DNA from: CAYWNA01 sp964459305
Lineage (GTDB): Bacteria > Planctomycetota > Planctomycetia > Pirellulales > Pirellulaceae
Assembly: GCA_964459305.1 (NCBI GenBank)
Contig: CAYWNA010000175.1
Coordinates: forward strand, 1-27,745
Reading direction: 5' to 3'
DNA: 27,745 nucleotides
In this document: one piece after another, positions 7,141-14,867 of the stretch
Layout of the letters: each line of letters opens with the position of its first letter
Position numbering within the stretch: position 1 is the stretch's first letter
Position numbers and translations under genes: made by a program
The notes under the pieces: generated by a model
Database searches by the model: none
Told to the model about the DNA's origin: nothing
The model's input: only the letters and a program-made list of their open reading frames with translations

Positions 7141-8469
7141 ATGAACCGTTTCTTACATCTTCAAACTTCGCGGACGAGGTTCTTGAATCTTCAAAGTTTG
7201 CCCTTCGTCGCCTTTCTGGCAGTACTGGTTCTCGTATCGAGCCTGCAGGCCGAGCAGCGCGTGTATCGGATCGACGAAGCGATCCAGCCTCGCGGAACGG
7301 TCAGTTTCAAGCTGCTCACAAAGCAATCGATCGAAAACGGTGAGGGGACGAAAAACACGAAAACCACTTTCCTGAAGATCCCTAACCTTGCGGAAGGACA
7401 TGTCAGGCAGGACGCCTCCAGCGTGCGCCTTGTGTGGCAATGGCAGGGTGCCAAAGGAGCCCGATATGTGCAGCCTCAGTTTCCCGAACTGCCCGGACCG
7501 GATGCATATTTCCTTCAGTTCACGTGGGACGCGGAAAAGGGAGTCTACGATTTCTATGTCAACGGCTATCCGATGAAGGCTCCGGGCGTACGGTCTGGTC
7601 CGTGGACGTTTGCTGCACATGCGACTGAGATCATCGCGTCAGGTGGTTCGTTGGACGTGGACGATCTGAAAGTCCTACCAGAATACCTTCCACCGGAAGA
7701 GGCTCGCCGGCAAGTGCCCAAAGAGTTGCTCGGCCGGCACCCGGAGTTGTTCGGTGGACAGCGAGACGTTCCGGCGATTGAAATTGACCAACGCCGAGGA
7801 CGTCTGCTGTTCGAGGCCAAGCTGGTGGAGCAGGCGGAGGTAAGCGACTGGGTGCTCGAAGGCCCCGGTGAGGTTTCGTTCGAAGACGGATGGATGAAGA
7901 TGCGATCGACGCGTCCCGACACGGCCGGGCCATTGAACGGCCACATCGTACACTGGTGCCCCCGTGATTTCCCGGAGCGATTCGTGGCCGAGTGGGATAT
8001 CCAATTACTGGCCGACATGGGGCTGACCATTGTGTTTTTCGCAGCAAAGGGAGCGGGCGGTGAGCATATTTTCGACCCGAGCCTGCCGGAGCGCGACGGT
8101 ACGTTCAAGCATTACATCCGTGGCGCCGTCAACAGCTATCACATCTCGTACTATGCCAGCACACCCAACTACGTCGGCCGGCCAACATCGAATTTGCGCA
8201 AGAACAACCGTTTCTACCTCGCGTCGTCGGGACAAGTCAGCATCCCCGCCGGCTCGAAAGACATTCATCACATCCGGCTGATCAAAGACGGCGCCCACAT
8301 CCAATTCCAATGCGATGGAGAGGTTTCGATCGACTTCACCGACCCAGGCGTCGAGCGATACGGCCCGGTGTACGGCGGCGGCAAGATCGGCCTGCGCCAA
8401 ATGCAATGGACGGTGGCCCGATACAGAAACTTCCGAGCCTGGGAGTTGCAGGCTGCTGGATCCCCGTGA
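7141..8469 (+). CDS. Secreted DUF1961 (YesU-like) protein
   Basis: A 442-residue exported protein. After an unusually long N-region, a hydrophobic signal core (LPFVAFLAVLVLVSSLQA) ends near residue 38. Residues about 45-190 form a beta-rich domain with WQWQGAKGARYVQP and FDFYVNGYPM-like strands, probably concanavalin-A-like. Residues about 225-435 match the DUF1961/YesU family: HIVHWCPRDFPERFVAEWD, then LTIVFFAAKGAGGEHIFD, YHISYYAST, and the C-terminal IGLRQMQWTVARYRNF. YesU of Bacillus lies in a pectin/rhamnogalacturonan gene set, so carbohydrate binding or hydrolysis is plausible, without a proven reaction. The start at 7141 has AAGGA seven bases upstream and is preferred to 7111. The gene stands alone, as planctomycete polysaccharide genes often do. 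Confidence 0.8.
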   Translation: MNRFLHLQTSRTRFLNLQSLPFVAFLAVLVLVSSLQAEQRVYRIDEAIQPRGTVSFKLLTKQSIENGEGTKNTKTTFLKIPNLAEGHVRQDASSVRLVWQWQGAKGARYVQPQFPELPGPDAYFLQFTWDAEKGVYDFYVNGYPMKAPGVRSGPWTFAAHATEIIASGGSLDVDDLKVLPEYLPPEEARRQVPKELLGRHPELFGGQRDVPAIEIDQRRGRLLFEAKLVEQAEVSDWVLEGPGEVSFEDGWMKMRSTRPDTAGPLNGHIVHWCPRDFPERFVAEWDIQLLADMGLTIVFFAAKGAGGEHIFDPSLPERDGTFKHYIRGAVNSYHISYYASTPNYVGRPTSNLRKNNRFYLASSGQVSIPAGSKDIHHIRLIKDGAHIQFQCDGEVSIDFTDPGVERYGPVYGGGKIGLRQMQWTVARYRNFRAWELQAAGSP

Positions 8470-8592
8470 CCCGTTCGAGACTCGTCACCGCCGACAGACG
8501 ACCACGCAACCAGAGGCGTGATCTTGCCCACGAGTGATTTTGCCTTGTTGCTGCGGCCAGAATCATCTTGGGGAAGAACAAAAGGACATTCA

Positions 8593-8640
8593 GGACATTT
8601 TACTTTTCCGCGAACGTCGCCCCAAAAGAGTAGAATGTCC
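8593..8640. repeat. GGACATT hairpin repeat
   Basis: GGACATTTTACTTTT (8593-8607) pairs imperfectly with AAAAGAGTAGAATGTCC (8624-8640) around a 16-nt loop. A partial extra GGACATT at 8584-8590 precedes it. It resembles the hairpin sites recognised by REP-associated or IS200-type transposases, but no transposase is nearby. It sits 124 bases after the DUF1961 stop and has no T tract, so it is not an obvious terminator. Confidence 0.5.
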
Positions 8641-8757
8641 CGCCGGTATGTTTCAGTCGATCGGCACGGAACGGTCAGAAGAGAAGAATTCCTTGGAAAG
8701 GGCGAGGAGTCCTGAGGTGGGCGGAGCGTTGGCGCGTGAGGGCGAGCGGATCTTGCG

Positions 8758-8889
8758 GGTGGCCGCGGACCTGGCGCGTAACTGAGGGCAACCGTGCGGA
8801 GTCGTTCGGCTGGGCGCGAAGGGTGCTCGGCGTCGAAACCCGATTGTTGTTGCCCCTTCAGGCCTTCTACACACCGGACGGACTGCGCT
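8758..8889. repeat. Diverged direct repeat block A (beside TA pair)
   Basis: Four anchors occur in the same order and orientation here and in block B (9619-9806): GGTGGCCGCGGAcCTGGCGC at 8758-8778, TTCGGCtgGGCGCG near 8805-8818, GATTGTTGTTGCC at 8842-8854 and GGACGGACTGCGCT at 8876-8889. Spacing between anchors differs. No reading frame is conserved between the copies. The remaining part of 8470-8988 shows no gene. Confidence 0.6.
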
Positions 8890-8988
8890 ACGGCCGCTAT
8901 CGCTCCCGGCGCTCTGCCGCTGCCCTGCAAAGGCGTTTTCGGGTCCGCCGAGCCCAGCAAGTCAATCCGCTTCCATCTCGCGCCGGGT

Positions 8989-9306
8989 TCATGACTCTGT
9001 CTGGGGCGCTCGCAAGCGAGCGGCTATCCAAGTGGGATCGCGGCGACAATCGAGAATCGCGTAGATGTCTATTCGGAGTTCATCAACCACGTAGTAGACC
9101 GCAAACGGGAAACGCTTCACGAGCATTCGGTGGAAGCCTTCCGCTTTGGCATGAATACCGGCGTACATTACGAGTGACCTAACGTCCGATTGCACGCAAT
9201 CCAAGAAGTAGTCACCGAGTCCCTCGGACTGAGCTTCGTAGAATCGATACCCTTCCCGAAGGTCTTCCTTGGCTGCTTCAAGAAGTCGAATTTCCACGAA
9301 GTTCAC
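8989..9306 (-). CDS. RelE/ParE-family toxin
   Basis: A toxin of the RelE/ParE superfamily, 105 residues from a GTG start. The family layout is clear: an N-terminal strand and helix (FVEIRLLEAAKEDLREGYRFYE), a second helix with GLGDYFLDCVQSDV, then the strands FHRMLVKRFPFAVYYVVDE and IDIYAILDCRRDP. A longer frame opens at an ATG at 9366, but the extra 20 residues overlap the antitoxin and do not fit the family, so the GTG at 9306 (VNFVEIRLL) is preferred. That start lies 29 bases inside the antitoxin gene, giving translational coupling. ParE members poison gyrase and RelE members cut ribosome-bound mRNA; the sequence alone does not say which applies. It is surrounded by diverged repeats, which fits an acquired addiction module. 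Confidence 0.8.
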   Translation of the reverse strand: MNFVEIRLLEAAKEDLREGYRFYEAQSEGLGDYFLDCVQSDVRSLVMYAGIHAKAEGFHRMLVKRFPFAVYYVVDELRIDIYAILDCRRDPTWIAARLRAPQTES

Positions 9307-9511
9307 CTCGGAGTTCGGCCATTGCGCTGTCCCAATCCTGGAATTCCAACTGTCCTTCTTCCACAAGGCGTTTTCGCTCTTGGAGTACGTCTCGATGCCA
9401 GGCCGGTGAAGGCAATTGGCCTGCGGTCGTCGACAAATCCGCCCACAATGCTTCCATTGTCTGGAGCTTTTCCGCGACCGTCATCTGGGCAAGTGGCAAT
9501 TCAACCTGCAT
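9278..9511 (-). CDS. Addiction-module antitoxin (PF09720-like)
   Basis: A 77-residue antitoxin of the 'addiction module component' type. A short hydrophobic N-terminus is followed by MTVAEKLQTMEALWADLS, then PSPAWHRDVLQERKRL and the C-terminal helix EGQLEFQDWDSAMAELR, which in this family wraps around the RelE/ParE toxin. It lies first in the operon and overlaps the toxin gene by 29 bases. Possible starts are at 9535, 9520 and 9511. The last is chosen because GGATGAGG sits just before it; the true start may be one of the others. Antitoxins of this kind are proteolytically unstable and usually help repress their own promoter (family knowledge). Confidence 0.8.
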   Translation of the reverse strand: MQVELPLAQMTVAEKLQTMEALWADLSTTAGQLPSPAWHRDVLQERKRLVEEGQLEFQDWDSAMAELRGELRGNSTS

Positions 9512-9618
9512 AGTCCTCATCCTTATTGGCGACAAACACTTCTCATTATACGCTTCGGATTATCGAATTGAAGGTGATGCATGAGGATCGAGCCGGTCGG
9601 CATCCTACAAGATGGAAG

Positions 9619-9806
9619 GGGTGGCCGCGGATCTGGCGCGTGACGAAGAGCACTTGGGCTGGGCGGTTCGGCCAGGCGCGGATGTTTTCGGCCTTTGACC
9701 GCGAAAGCGGGACAGGCACCTTCGCAAGGCTGCGGAGCCAGTCCCGGTTTCGCTGGCGGATTGTTGTTGCCGCTGCTGGGGTTTTGCACGCGGGACGGAC
9801 TGCGCT
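9619..9806. repeat. Diverged direct repeat block B (beside TA pair)
   Basis: The counterpart of block A with the anchors at 9619-9640, 9667-9681, 9758-9770 and 9793-9806. A GC-rich stretch from 9807 to 9968 continues the block but has no equivalent after block A. It gives long open frames on both strands with no family similarity. No gene is supported from 9536 to 10203. Confidence 0.6.
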
Positions 9807-10099
9807 GCCTTGCCAGCGGGCTCGCGCTTCACAGCGGCGTCTGTTCAGTGGTCTCTCCGCCTCGCCGCGATCGCGGCTCGCCCGCGCCGGCTTCTGCCCC
9901 CGCATGCCGGGCTGCACTTCGCTGCCCGGTGCCGTGCTGACGCCCTCGCGCCGGCTTTCCCGCGTCATTAATGGCTCATGAAGCTGTGACCCCAGATCCT
10001 CCTGAAATGGAGGACTTTATCCAACGCGGCACTGCCGGTGATGAAAATACGCTTGAGTGCGTTGGCCTGAACTTCTCGACAACATAAGCTACGGCTACC

Positions 10100-10150
10100 T
10101 GCCCGACGGCCCCAACACCGGCGACCGGGAGTACATGAGTGAGTTGTAGC
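10100..10150 (+). other. Possible 3' gene remnant
   Basis: Within the gene-free stretch 9969-10203, a short plus-strand frame reads ELLDNISYGYLPDGPNTGDR and ends shortly after at a TAG at about 10147. It reads like a real protein tail but is preceded in frame by a stop, so at best it is a remnant. I cannot name the family. Confidence 0.25.
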
Positions 10151-10209
10151 GAAGACATAAGTTAGCTTGCCCTCGTCACATCCGCTACACACAACGAAGG
10201 ATTTTGCAG

Positions 10210-10632
10210 ATGACAGATTCTCGTCTTGGTAACAACCGCTCCCTGTCCCACTTCGGCTGTGCCGGACTGATGCTCAGCATGGTTTTCGCTGGATGCAGCG
10301 GCAGCAATCCTGATAGTGTTGTCATTGATAGCTCTAGCCAATCGCAGATCGCGACCGATTCAAACGATGTGGAAATCGAACGACCCGAAAGCAAAGTAAC
10401 GGTCAAACCTACCGCCCTTGATGACGGTACAACAACATGCGAAACCCGTGCTCACGGGACCTGCAATCTGCACAAACATAATCGCGAGAATGTGCTGGAA
10501 TTTGCACTTGAAGGCCGCATGAAGTACCGGGCCCGAATATCTCTTAGCCCGTGGGTGAAAGATAGCTGGAACATAAACCCTCTGCTTGATATTTTCAACG
10601 ATGCCGATGCTCTAATGTACTGCCATTACTAG
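10210..10632 (+). CDS. Small putative lipoprotein, unknown function
   Basis: A 140-residue protein with a lipoprotein-type leader: residues about 12-29 run GCAGLMLSMVFAGCSGS, with FAGC fitting a lipobox. The mature part is polar. It contains CETRAHGTCNLHKHNRENV, whose Cys and His residues suggest a disulfide or metal site, and a hydrophobic end with LLDIFNDADALMYCHY. The start at 10210 has GAAGGA about nine bases upstream. A TTG six bases earlier in the same frame is less likely. No family is recognised. Planctomycetes encode many small lipoproteins like this. Confidence 0.55.
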   Translation: MTDSRLGNNRSLSHFGCAGLMLSMVFAGCSGSNPDSVVIDSSSQSQIATDSNDVEIERPESKVTVKPTALDDGTTTCETRAHGTCNLHKHNRENVLEFALEGRMKYRARISLSPWVKDSWNINPLLDIFNDADALMYCHY

Positions 10633-10648
10633 TCCCGGCAAGGATCCT

Positions 10649-10873
10649 GTGCGGTTCAGCCGATGGGAAATCGATGCCGAGTTTGAACGACGGAAGCGAG
10701 TTAAGGGTGTATCGGCGAATTGCCATGCCGTGTTGCTGGATGATGATGGAGAATTGATCGTCTGCTCTACCAATAGGAATGGCCGACGACTTGCGGTCCC
10801 CGAAGACAAGCTTCTGTCGATTCGAAAGTTGGATTTAGTCGCGGTTGAGACGGTGAAGCAAAACGAAGACTGA
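10649..10873 (+). CDS. Small protein of unknown function (GTG start)
   Basis: A 74-residue frame opening MRFSRWEIDAEFERRKRV, followed by alternating strands (CHAVLLDDDGELIVCS and KLDLVAVETVKQNED at the end). It reads like a compact alpha/beta protein rather than random sequence. The GTG start at 10649 has AAGGA four to eight bases upstream. The gene begins 16 bases after the stop of the lipoprotein gene and could be cotranscribed with it. No family is recognised and its reality is moderately uncertain. Confidence 0.45.
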   Translation: MRFSRWEIDAEFERRKRVKGVSANCHAVLLDDDGELIVCSTNRNGRRLAVPEDKLLSIRKLDLVAVETVKQNED

Positions 10874-10930
10874 AGCCGGTCTCTATGCAATTCTGTCATA
10901 GAATCCTTTGTCTTACTGCATCAGCGGATG

Positions 10931-11087
10931 CTGCGTCACTGCGGCCTTTGCCGACACTCGGCAGCGAGGCCGCCACCGGACGTGGAGGGGTTGGTCCACG
11001 ACCTCTCGCGGCTGCTTCTCGGATCTCGGGCACCCCGACGGGATCTTCCGACCAGGCAGGAGAACGGGCCTTCGTCGACATGGACAC
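10931..11087. repeat. ~150-bp direct repeat, left copy (upstream of uvrA)
   Basis: Starts CTGCGTCACTGCGGCCTTTG and ends at CGACATGGACAC. It is nearly identical to 14716-14865. The main difference is seven extra bases (TCTCGGG) in this copy near 11025, plus a few substitutions. Both copies lie in the same orientation, one on each side of uvrA. On the minus strand the text gives an open frame (MSTKARSPAWSEDPVGVPE), but the indel breaks that frame between copies, so it is repeat DNA and not a gene. It resembles a dispersed planctomycete repeat known to me only from memory. Confidence 0.85.
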
Positions 11088-11115
11088 GTTCCTGGCTACC
11101 TTCTGATGCTCACCG

Positions 11116-11143
11116 ATGCACGGCCGACACGGAGGCCGTGCAT
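11116..11143. repeat. 10-bp perfect hairpin
   Basis: ATGCACGGCC (11116-11125) and GGCCGTGCAT (11134-11143) are exact reverse complements around an eight-base loop, 28 bases after the left copy of the direct repeat. It may belong to the repeat unit; the right copy has no equivalent. Confidence 0.5.
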
Positions 11144-11282
11144 GCCAGCCGCGGGATCTACGCGTAGTCTGCGGCCCGACAGGTCGCCAACCTCGCCTCG
11201 GAACCGCCATACAGCGGCCGGCGGGCAGGGTCCCCTTGATTCACCATTTGCTCCTGGTACGATCAACTCTGTGGCTGGGAAA

Positions 11283-11440
11283 TCAAATTTCCTACCCTTC
11301 ACCTTTATGAACTGGGAAGAAGGGCTGGGAGTTTGCTGCTGGAGCGCTCCGTCCAAGGAACAACTGGAGGCGCTGTTCAATAAAGCGGGCACGCCGTTCC
11401 AGACCATGATACCCGTCGAGGAGCACGCTTACCGCGTAGG
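11283..11440 (+). pseudogene. DUF4242-like gene tail
   Basis: The plus frame here reads FTFMNWEEGLGVCCWSAPSK, then a helix with LEALFNKAG and a final strand around MIPVEEHAYRV. This matches the C-terminal half of small DUF4242-type (SCO4226-like) ferredoxin-fold proteins, which end with 'pdeeavreahekaG-P...vvpVee'. The N-terminal half is absent; the sequence upstream is repeat-derived. No stop closes this frame before uvrA, so it reads on through the terminator into the uvrA frame, probably by chance or after a small indel. It looks like a piece carried along with uvrA when the segment was placed between planctomycete repeats. Confidence 0.45.
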
Positions 11441-11472
11441 AACCTCGCCGGCAGGTTGGAAAAGGCATGGAG

Positions 11473-11499
11473 AGCGGCTCCCCCGGGGCCGCTTTTTTT
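11473..11499 (+). terminator. Rho-independent terminator before uvrA
   Basis: AGCGGC (11473-11478) pairs with GCCGCT (11488-11493), with three further base pairs inside, followed by seven T residues (11493-11499). It would terminate transcription from the DUF4242-like remnant and lies only 27 bases before the uvrA start, so uvrA needs its own very short promoter region or read-through. Confidence 0.75.
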
Positions 11500-11525
11500 G
11501 GGCACGGCGGTTGTCGGATTGTGAC

Positions 11526-14402
11526 ATGACGAAACGACACACATCCCCAAAACGCACCGCGGAGCTGGACGCGATCGTCGTCAAGGGAGCGCGGGAGCAC
11601 AATCTCAAACATATTGACATCGAGCTGCCGAAGAAGCGGTTGATTGTCTTCACGGGCGTCTCCGGATCGGGCAAGTCATCGCTGGCGTTCGACACGATCT
11701 TCGCCGAGGGGCAGCGGCGCTACGTGGAGTCGCTCTCCGCGTACGCGCGCCAGTTCATCGGCCAGATGGACAAGCCACGCTACGACATGATCCGCGGGCT
11801 GTCCCCCACTATCTCCATCGACCAGAAGGCGGCCAGTCGCAATCCGCGCTCCACGGTGGGCACCATCACCGAAATCTCCGACTACCTGCGCGTCCTGTAC
11901 GCGCGCATCGGGGAGCAGTTCTGTCTGGACTGCGGCAAACCGGTCGGCCGGGGCAACGCCCAGGACATGGTGGATCAGATCCTTGGGCTCCCGGTCCAGA
12001 CGAAGATCATGCTCCTCGCCCCGATCGTGGAGAACCGCAAGGGGGAACATCGCGACCGACTGCAAGAACTCCGGACCGAGGGATTCGCGCGCGTACGCAT
12101 CGACGGCGTGATGCAATCCCTCGGGGACGTGCAGAAACTGCCCAAGCAGAAGAAGCACACCATCGAGATCGTAGTGGATCGGCTTGTGATCAAACCCGGC
12201 AAGGCCTTCAAACAGCGCCTGACCGACTCCGTAGAGCAGTGTCTCAAGTTCGGTCACGGACGACTGCTCGTGCACGTGCCGGGGCGCGAGGATGTAGCCC
12301 TTAGCGAGGCGCGTACCTGCTGCGGCCGGGCCTACCCGGCCTTGACGCCGGCCCTGTTCTCCTTCAACTCGCCGCAGGGCATGTGTCCGGATTGTAACGG
12401 CATCGGAAGCCGCGTGGCCATGGATCCCGAGAAAATCGTTCCGGATAAGTCTCTCTCCATTCGAGAGGGTGCGATCATTCCGTGGGCGGGCTACGTCAAG
12501 CGCGGGGGCGCCAGATCGTGGGGAGGACGGCAGCTGGCGGCCATGCAGGAGCAGTGGGGCTTCGACTTCGACCGGCCCTGGTCCAAGGTGCCCAAACGGC
12601 AACGGGACATCATTCTTCACGGCGGCGGTGATCGGGAATTGAAAGTCAAATGGGACTCCGAGAAGATCCAGGCCAGCGTGAATCTGACGTGGGAGGGTAT
12701 AGTGCCCGCCCTCATGCGGCGATACCGGCAGACCCAGTCCGAGCATCAGAAGAAATACTACGCCGGTTTTTTTGCGGAACAGACGTGTGCAACCTGCGGC
12801 GGCGCGCGGCTCAAGCCGGAGGTGGTCGGCGTGCGCGTCGGCGGCAAGTCCATCGTCGAGGTTTCGGAGATGACCATCGGAGAGGCCCATGATTTTCTCT
12901 CGGGCCTTGCCCTCACCGGAAACCGGCGCCTGATCGGCAAGGAATTGATCAAGGAGATCGGCAACCGTCTTCGTTTTCTCATCAACGTGGGATTGGATTA
13001 CCTGAGCCTCTCGCGCAAAGGCCCGACGCTCTCGGGCGGCGAGTCGCAACGCATCCGTCTGGCGTCGCAAGTGGGTTCCGAATTAACGGGAGTTCTCTAC
13101 ATCCTGGACGAACCGTCCATCGGCCTCCATCAGCGCGACAACATCCGGCTGCTCGAGACGCTCGGTCACCTGCGCGATATCGGCAACACGCTGATCGTCA
13201 TCGAGCACGATCGGGAGACGATGGAATCCGCGGACTGGATCGTGGACATCGGCCCCGGCGCCGGCCTTCTGGGAGGACAGATCGTCGCCGAGGGCACGCC
13301 CGCCGCCATTCGGCGCAATCCGCGTTCCGTGACCGGACGCTACCTGGCCGGCAAGGAGGACATCCCCTGCCCGGCCGAGCGGCGACGGCCGGGCCGCGAG
13401 AAATCATCGTGGATCACCGTCCACGGAGCACGACAAAACAATCTGGCCGATATCACTGTGCCGATTCCCCTGGGACTCCTGGTGGCCGTCACCGGTGTAT
13501 CCGGCGCCGGTAAATCCACACTGATCAACCAGGTTCTCTACCCGGCATTGGCCCGTCACCTGCACGGTTCCGACCTGGAGATGGGCCGTCACGATCACGT
13601 CGAGGGACTGGAATGCATCGACAAGGTGATCAACATCGACCAGGCCCCCATCGGGCGCACGCCGCGGAGCAACCCCGCGACCTACACCAAGGTCTTCGAT
13701 TCCATCCGAAGCCTCTTCGCTGTCTTGCCCGCCTCCAAGGTGGCCGGATTCAAAAAGGGCCGTTTCTCTTTCAACGTCAAGGGCGGACGGTGCGAAGCGT
13801 GCAAGGGAGACGGATTCGTCCGTGTGGAGATGCACTTCCTGGCCGACGTGTACGTCCCCTGCGAAACCTGTAAAGGGAAACGATTCAATGACGCCACCCT
13901 CGAGGTGCTCTACAAAGATCACTCCATCGCCCAGGTGTTGGACCTCTCCGTGCGGCAGGCCCGGGACCTGTTCGCGAACCATCCCAAGATCGCCGCGACC
14001 CTCGACACGCTGATTGATGTGGGACTGGGCTACATCAAACTCGGCCAATCGGCCGTCACCCTCTCCGGCGGCGAAGCCCAGCGCATCAAGCTCGCCCGCG
14101 AGTTGGCCAAACGCGACACCGGCCGCACGCTCTACATCCTCGACGAGCCCACCACCGGCCTCCACTTCCAAGACATACGCATGCTCCTGTCCGTGCTCGA
14201 TCGTCTGGTCGAGGCCGGCAACACGGTGATCGTGATCGAGCACAACCTCGACGTGATCAAAACCGCCGACTGGATCATCGACCTCGGCCCCGAAGGCGGC
14301 CACGCGGGTGGCCGGGTGGTGGCGCAGGGGCCACCAGAGAAGGTCGCTAAATCGAAACGCAGCTACACCGGACGGTTTTTGCGGGGCATGCTGAAGGGCT
14401 AA
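11526..14402 (+). CDS. uvrA: UvrABC excinuclease subunit A
   Basis: UvrA, the damage-sensing ATPase of nucleotide excision repair, which acts as a dimer and loads UvrB at lesions. It has 958 residues, a normal full length. The first Walker A GVSGSGKSS is at 44-52. The UvrB-interaction/insertion region follows, with a first zinc module including CCGRAY and CPDC. The first ABC signature LSGGESQRIRLA is at about 502 with Walker B LYILDEPSIGLH. The second Walker A GVSGAGKST is at about 657, the C-terminal zinc finger (CEAC ... CETC) at about 756-785, and the second signature LSGGEAQRIKLA at 846 with LYILDEPTTGLH. The frame is open upstream to 10908, but that part crosses repeat and terminator sequence, so the ATG at 11526 is used. 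No good ribosome site is visible. The gene has no partner genes beside it and sits between direct repeats, suggesting it arrived as a separate segment. Confidence 0.95.
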   Translation: MTKRHTSPKRTAELDAIVVKGAREHNLKHIDIELPKKRLIVFTGVSGSGKSSLAFDTIFAEGQRRYVESLSAYARQFIGQMDKPRYDMIRGLSPTISIDQKAASRNPRSTVGTITEISDYLRVLYARIGEQFCLDCGKPVGRGNAQDMVDQILGLPVQTKIMLLAPIVENRKGEHRDRLQELRTEGFARVRIDGVMQSLGDVQKLPKQKKHTIEIVVDRLVIKPGKAFKQRLTDSVEQCLKFGHGRLLVHVPGREDVALSEARTCCGRAYPALTPALFSFNSPQGMCPDCNGIGSRVAMDPEKIVPDKSLSIREGAIIPWAGYVKRGGARSWGGRQLAAMQEQWGFDFDRPWSKVPKRQRDIILHGGGDRELKVKWDSEKIQASVNLTWEGIVPALMRRYRQTQSEHQKKYYAGFFAEQTCATCGGARLKPEVVGVRVGGKSIVEVSEMTIGEAHDFLSGLALTGNRRLIGKELIKEIGNRLRFLINVGLDYLSLSRKGPTLSGGESQRIRLASQVGSELTGVLYILDEPSIGLHQRDNIRLLETLGHLRDIGNTLIVIEHDRETMESADWIVDIGPGAGLLGGQIVAEGTPAAIRRNPRSVTGRYLAGKEDIPCPAERRRPGREKSSWITVHGARQNNLADITVPIPLGLLVAVTGVSGAGKSTLINQVLYPALARHLHGSDLEMGRHDHVEGLECIDKVINIDQAPIGRTPRSNPATYTKVFDSIRSLFAVLPASKVAGFKKGRFSFNVKGGRCEACKGDGFVRVEMHFLADVYVPCETCKGKRFNDATLEVLYKDHSIAQVLDLSVRQARDLFANHPKIAATLDTLIDVGLGYIKLGQSAVTLSGGEAQRIKLARELAKRDTGRTLYILDEPTTGLHFQDIRMLLSVLDRLVEAGNTVIVIEHNLDVIKTADWIIDLGPEGGHAGGRVVAQGPPEKVAKSKRSYTGRFLRGMLKG

Positions 14403-14579
14403 CGGAAGGTTCGAAATTTCTCGGTTGTGGTAAGACCGTTCGGAAGGCATTATGTTCTGTCTGAATCGTACCACGCACCTAAAGAATACCGCTTAAATAC
14501 ACGGAGACACCATGCTCCGATTCCATCTCTCGTGTGCGATATTATTCGTTGCAAAGCGGAGAAGCAGTCTTGCCGAGCC

Positions 14580-14708
14580 TTTCCCGACCCGAATGGAAAC
14601 GGGATCACATCCGGGCCGAAGCGGGATTTCCAGATCCTCTCGCCGCTGGACTTCCTGGCCGAGCCCACCCAACACATTCCGCCCAAGAGCGCACATCTGA
14701 TTGACTGA
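14580..14708 (+). mobile_element. IS91-type (Y2) transposase C-terminal scrap
   Basis: The plus frame contains PKRDFQILSPLDFLAEPTQH followed by IPPKSAHLID and a stop at 14706. This matches the conserved 'F.v..PLDFLA..TQHIP.KG.H..RYYGWYSN' segment of IS91/Y2 transposases (PF04986), broken just before the RYYGWYS part. Nothing upstream of about 14580 is recognisable. It ends seven bases before the right copy of the direct repeat. IS91-family elements move by rolling circle and can carry adjacent DNA, so this scrap may mark how the uvrA segment moved. Positions 14403-14579 hold no gene I can support. Confidence 0.6.
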
Positions 14709-14715
14709 GAAGATT

Positions 14716-14865
14716 CTGCGTCACTGCGGCCTTTGCCGACACTCGGCAGCGAGGCTGCCACCGGACGTGGAGGGGTTGGTCCACGACCTCTCGCGGCTGC
14801 TTCTCGGACACCCCGACGGGATCTTCCGACCAGGCAGGAGAACTGACCTTCGTCGACATGGACAC
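14716..14865. repeat. ~150-bp direct repeat, right copy (downstream of uvrA)
   Basis: Nearly identical to 10931-11087, same orientation, lacking seven bases. It ends two bases before the stop codon of the convergent GFO/IDH/MocA gene, so that gene's 3' end abuts the repeat exactly without being truncated. Confidence 0.85.
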
Positions 14866-14867
14866 CT

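Noticed and set aside
9546..9968. 140-codon minus-strand frame in repeat block B
   Set aside because: The same block occurs diverged at 8758-8889 with different spacing and no conserved frame, so it is repeat DNA.
10896..11210. Minus-strand frame in the left direct repeat (MSTKARSPAWSEDPVG)
   Set aside because: The other copy of the repeat has a 7-bp indel that changes the frame, so the peptide is not conserved.
10908..11525. In-frame upstream extension of uvrA
   Set aside because: The extension crosses a dispersed repeat, a gene remnant and a rho-independent terminator, and UvrA similarity begins only after 11526.
11676..13070. 464-codon minus-strand frame opposite uvrA
   Set aside because: Antisense to conserved UvrA motifs and without a family pattern of its own.
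13404..14474. 356-codon minus-strand frame opposite uvrA
   Set aside because: Same reason: antisense shadow of the second UvrA ABC half.
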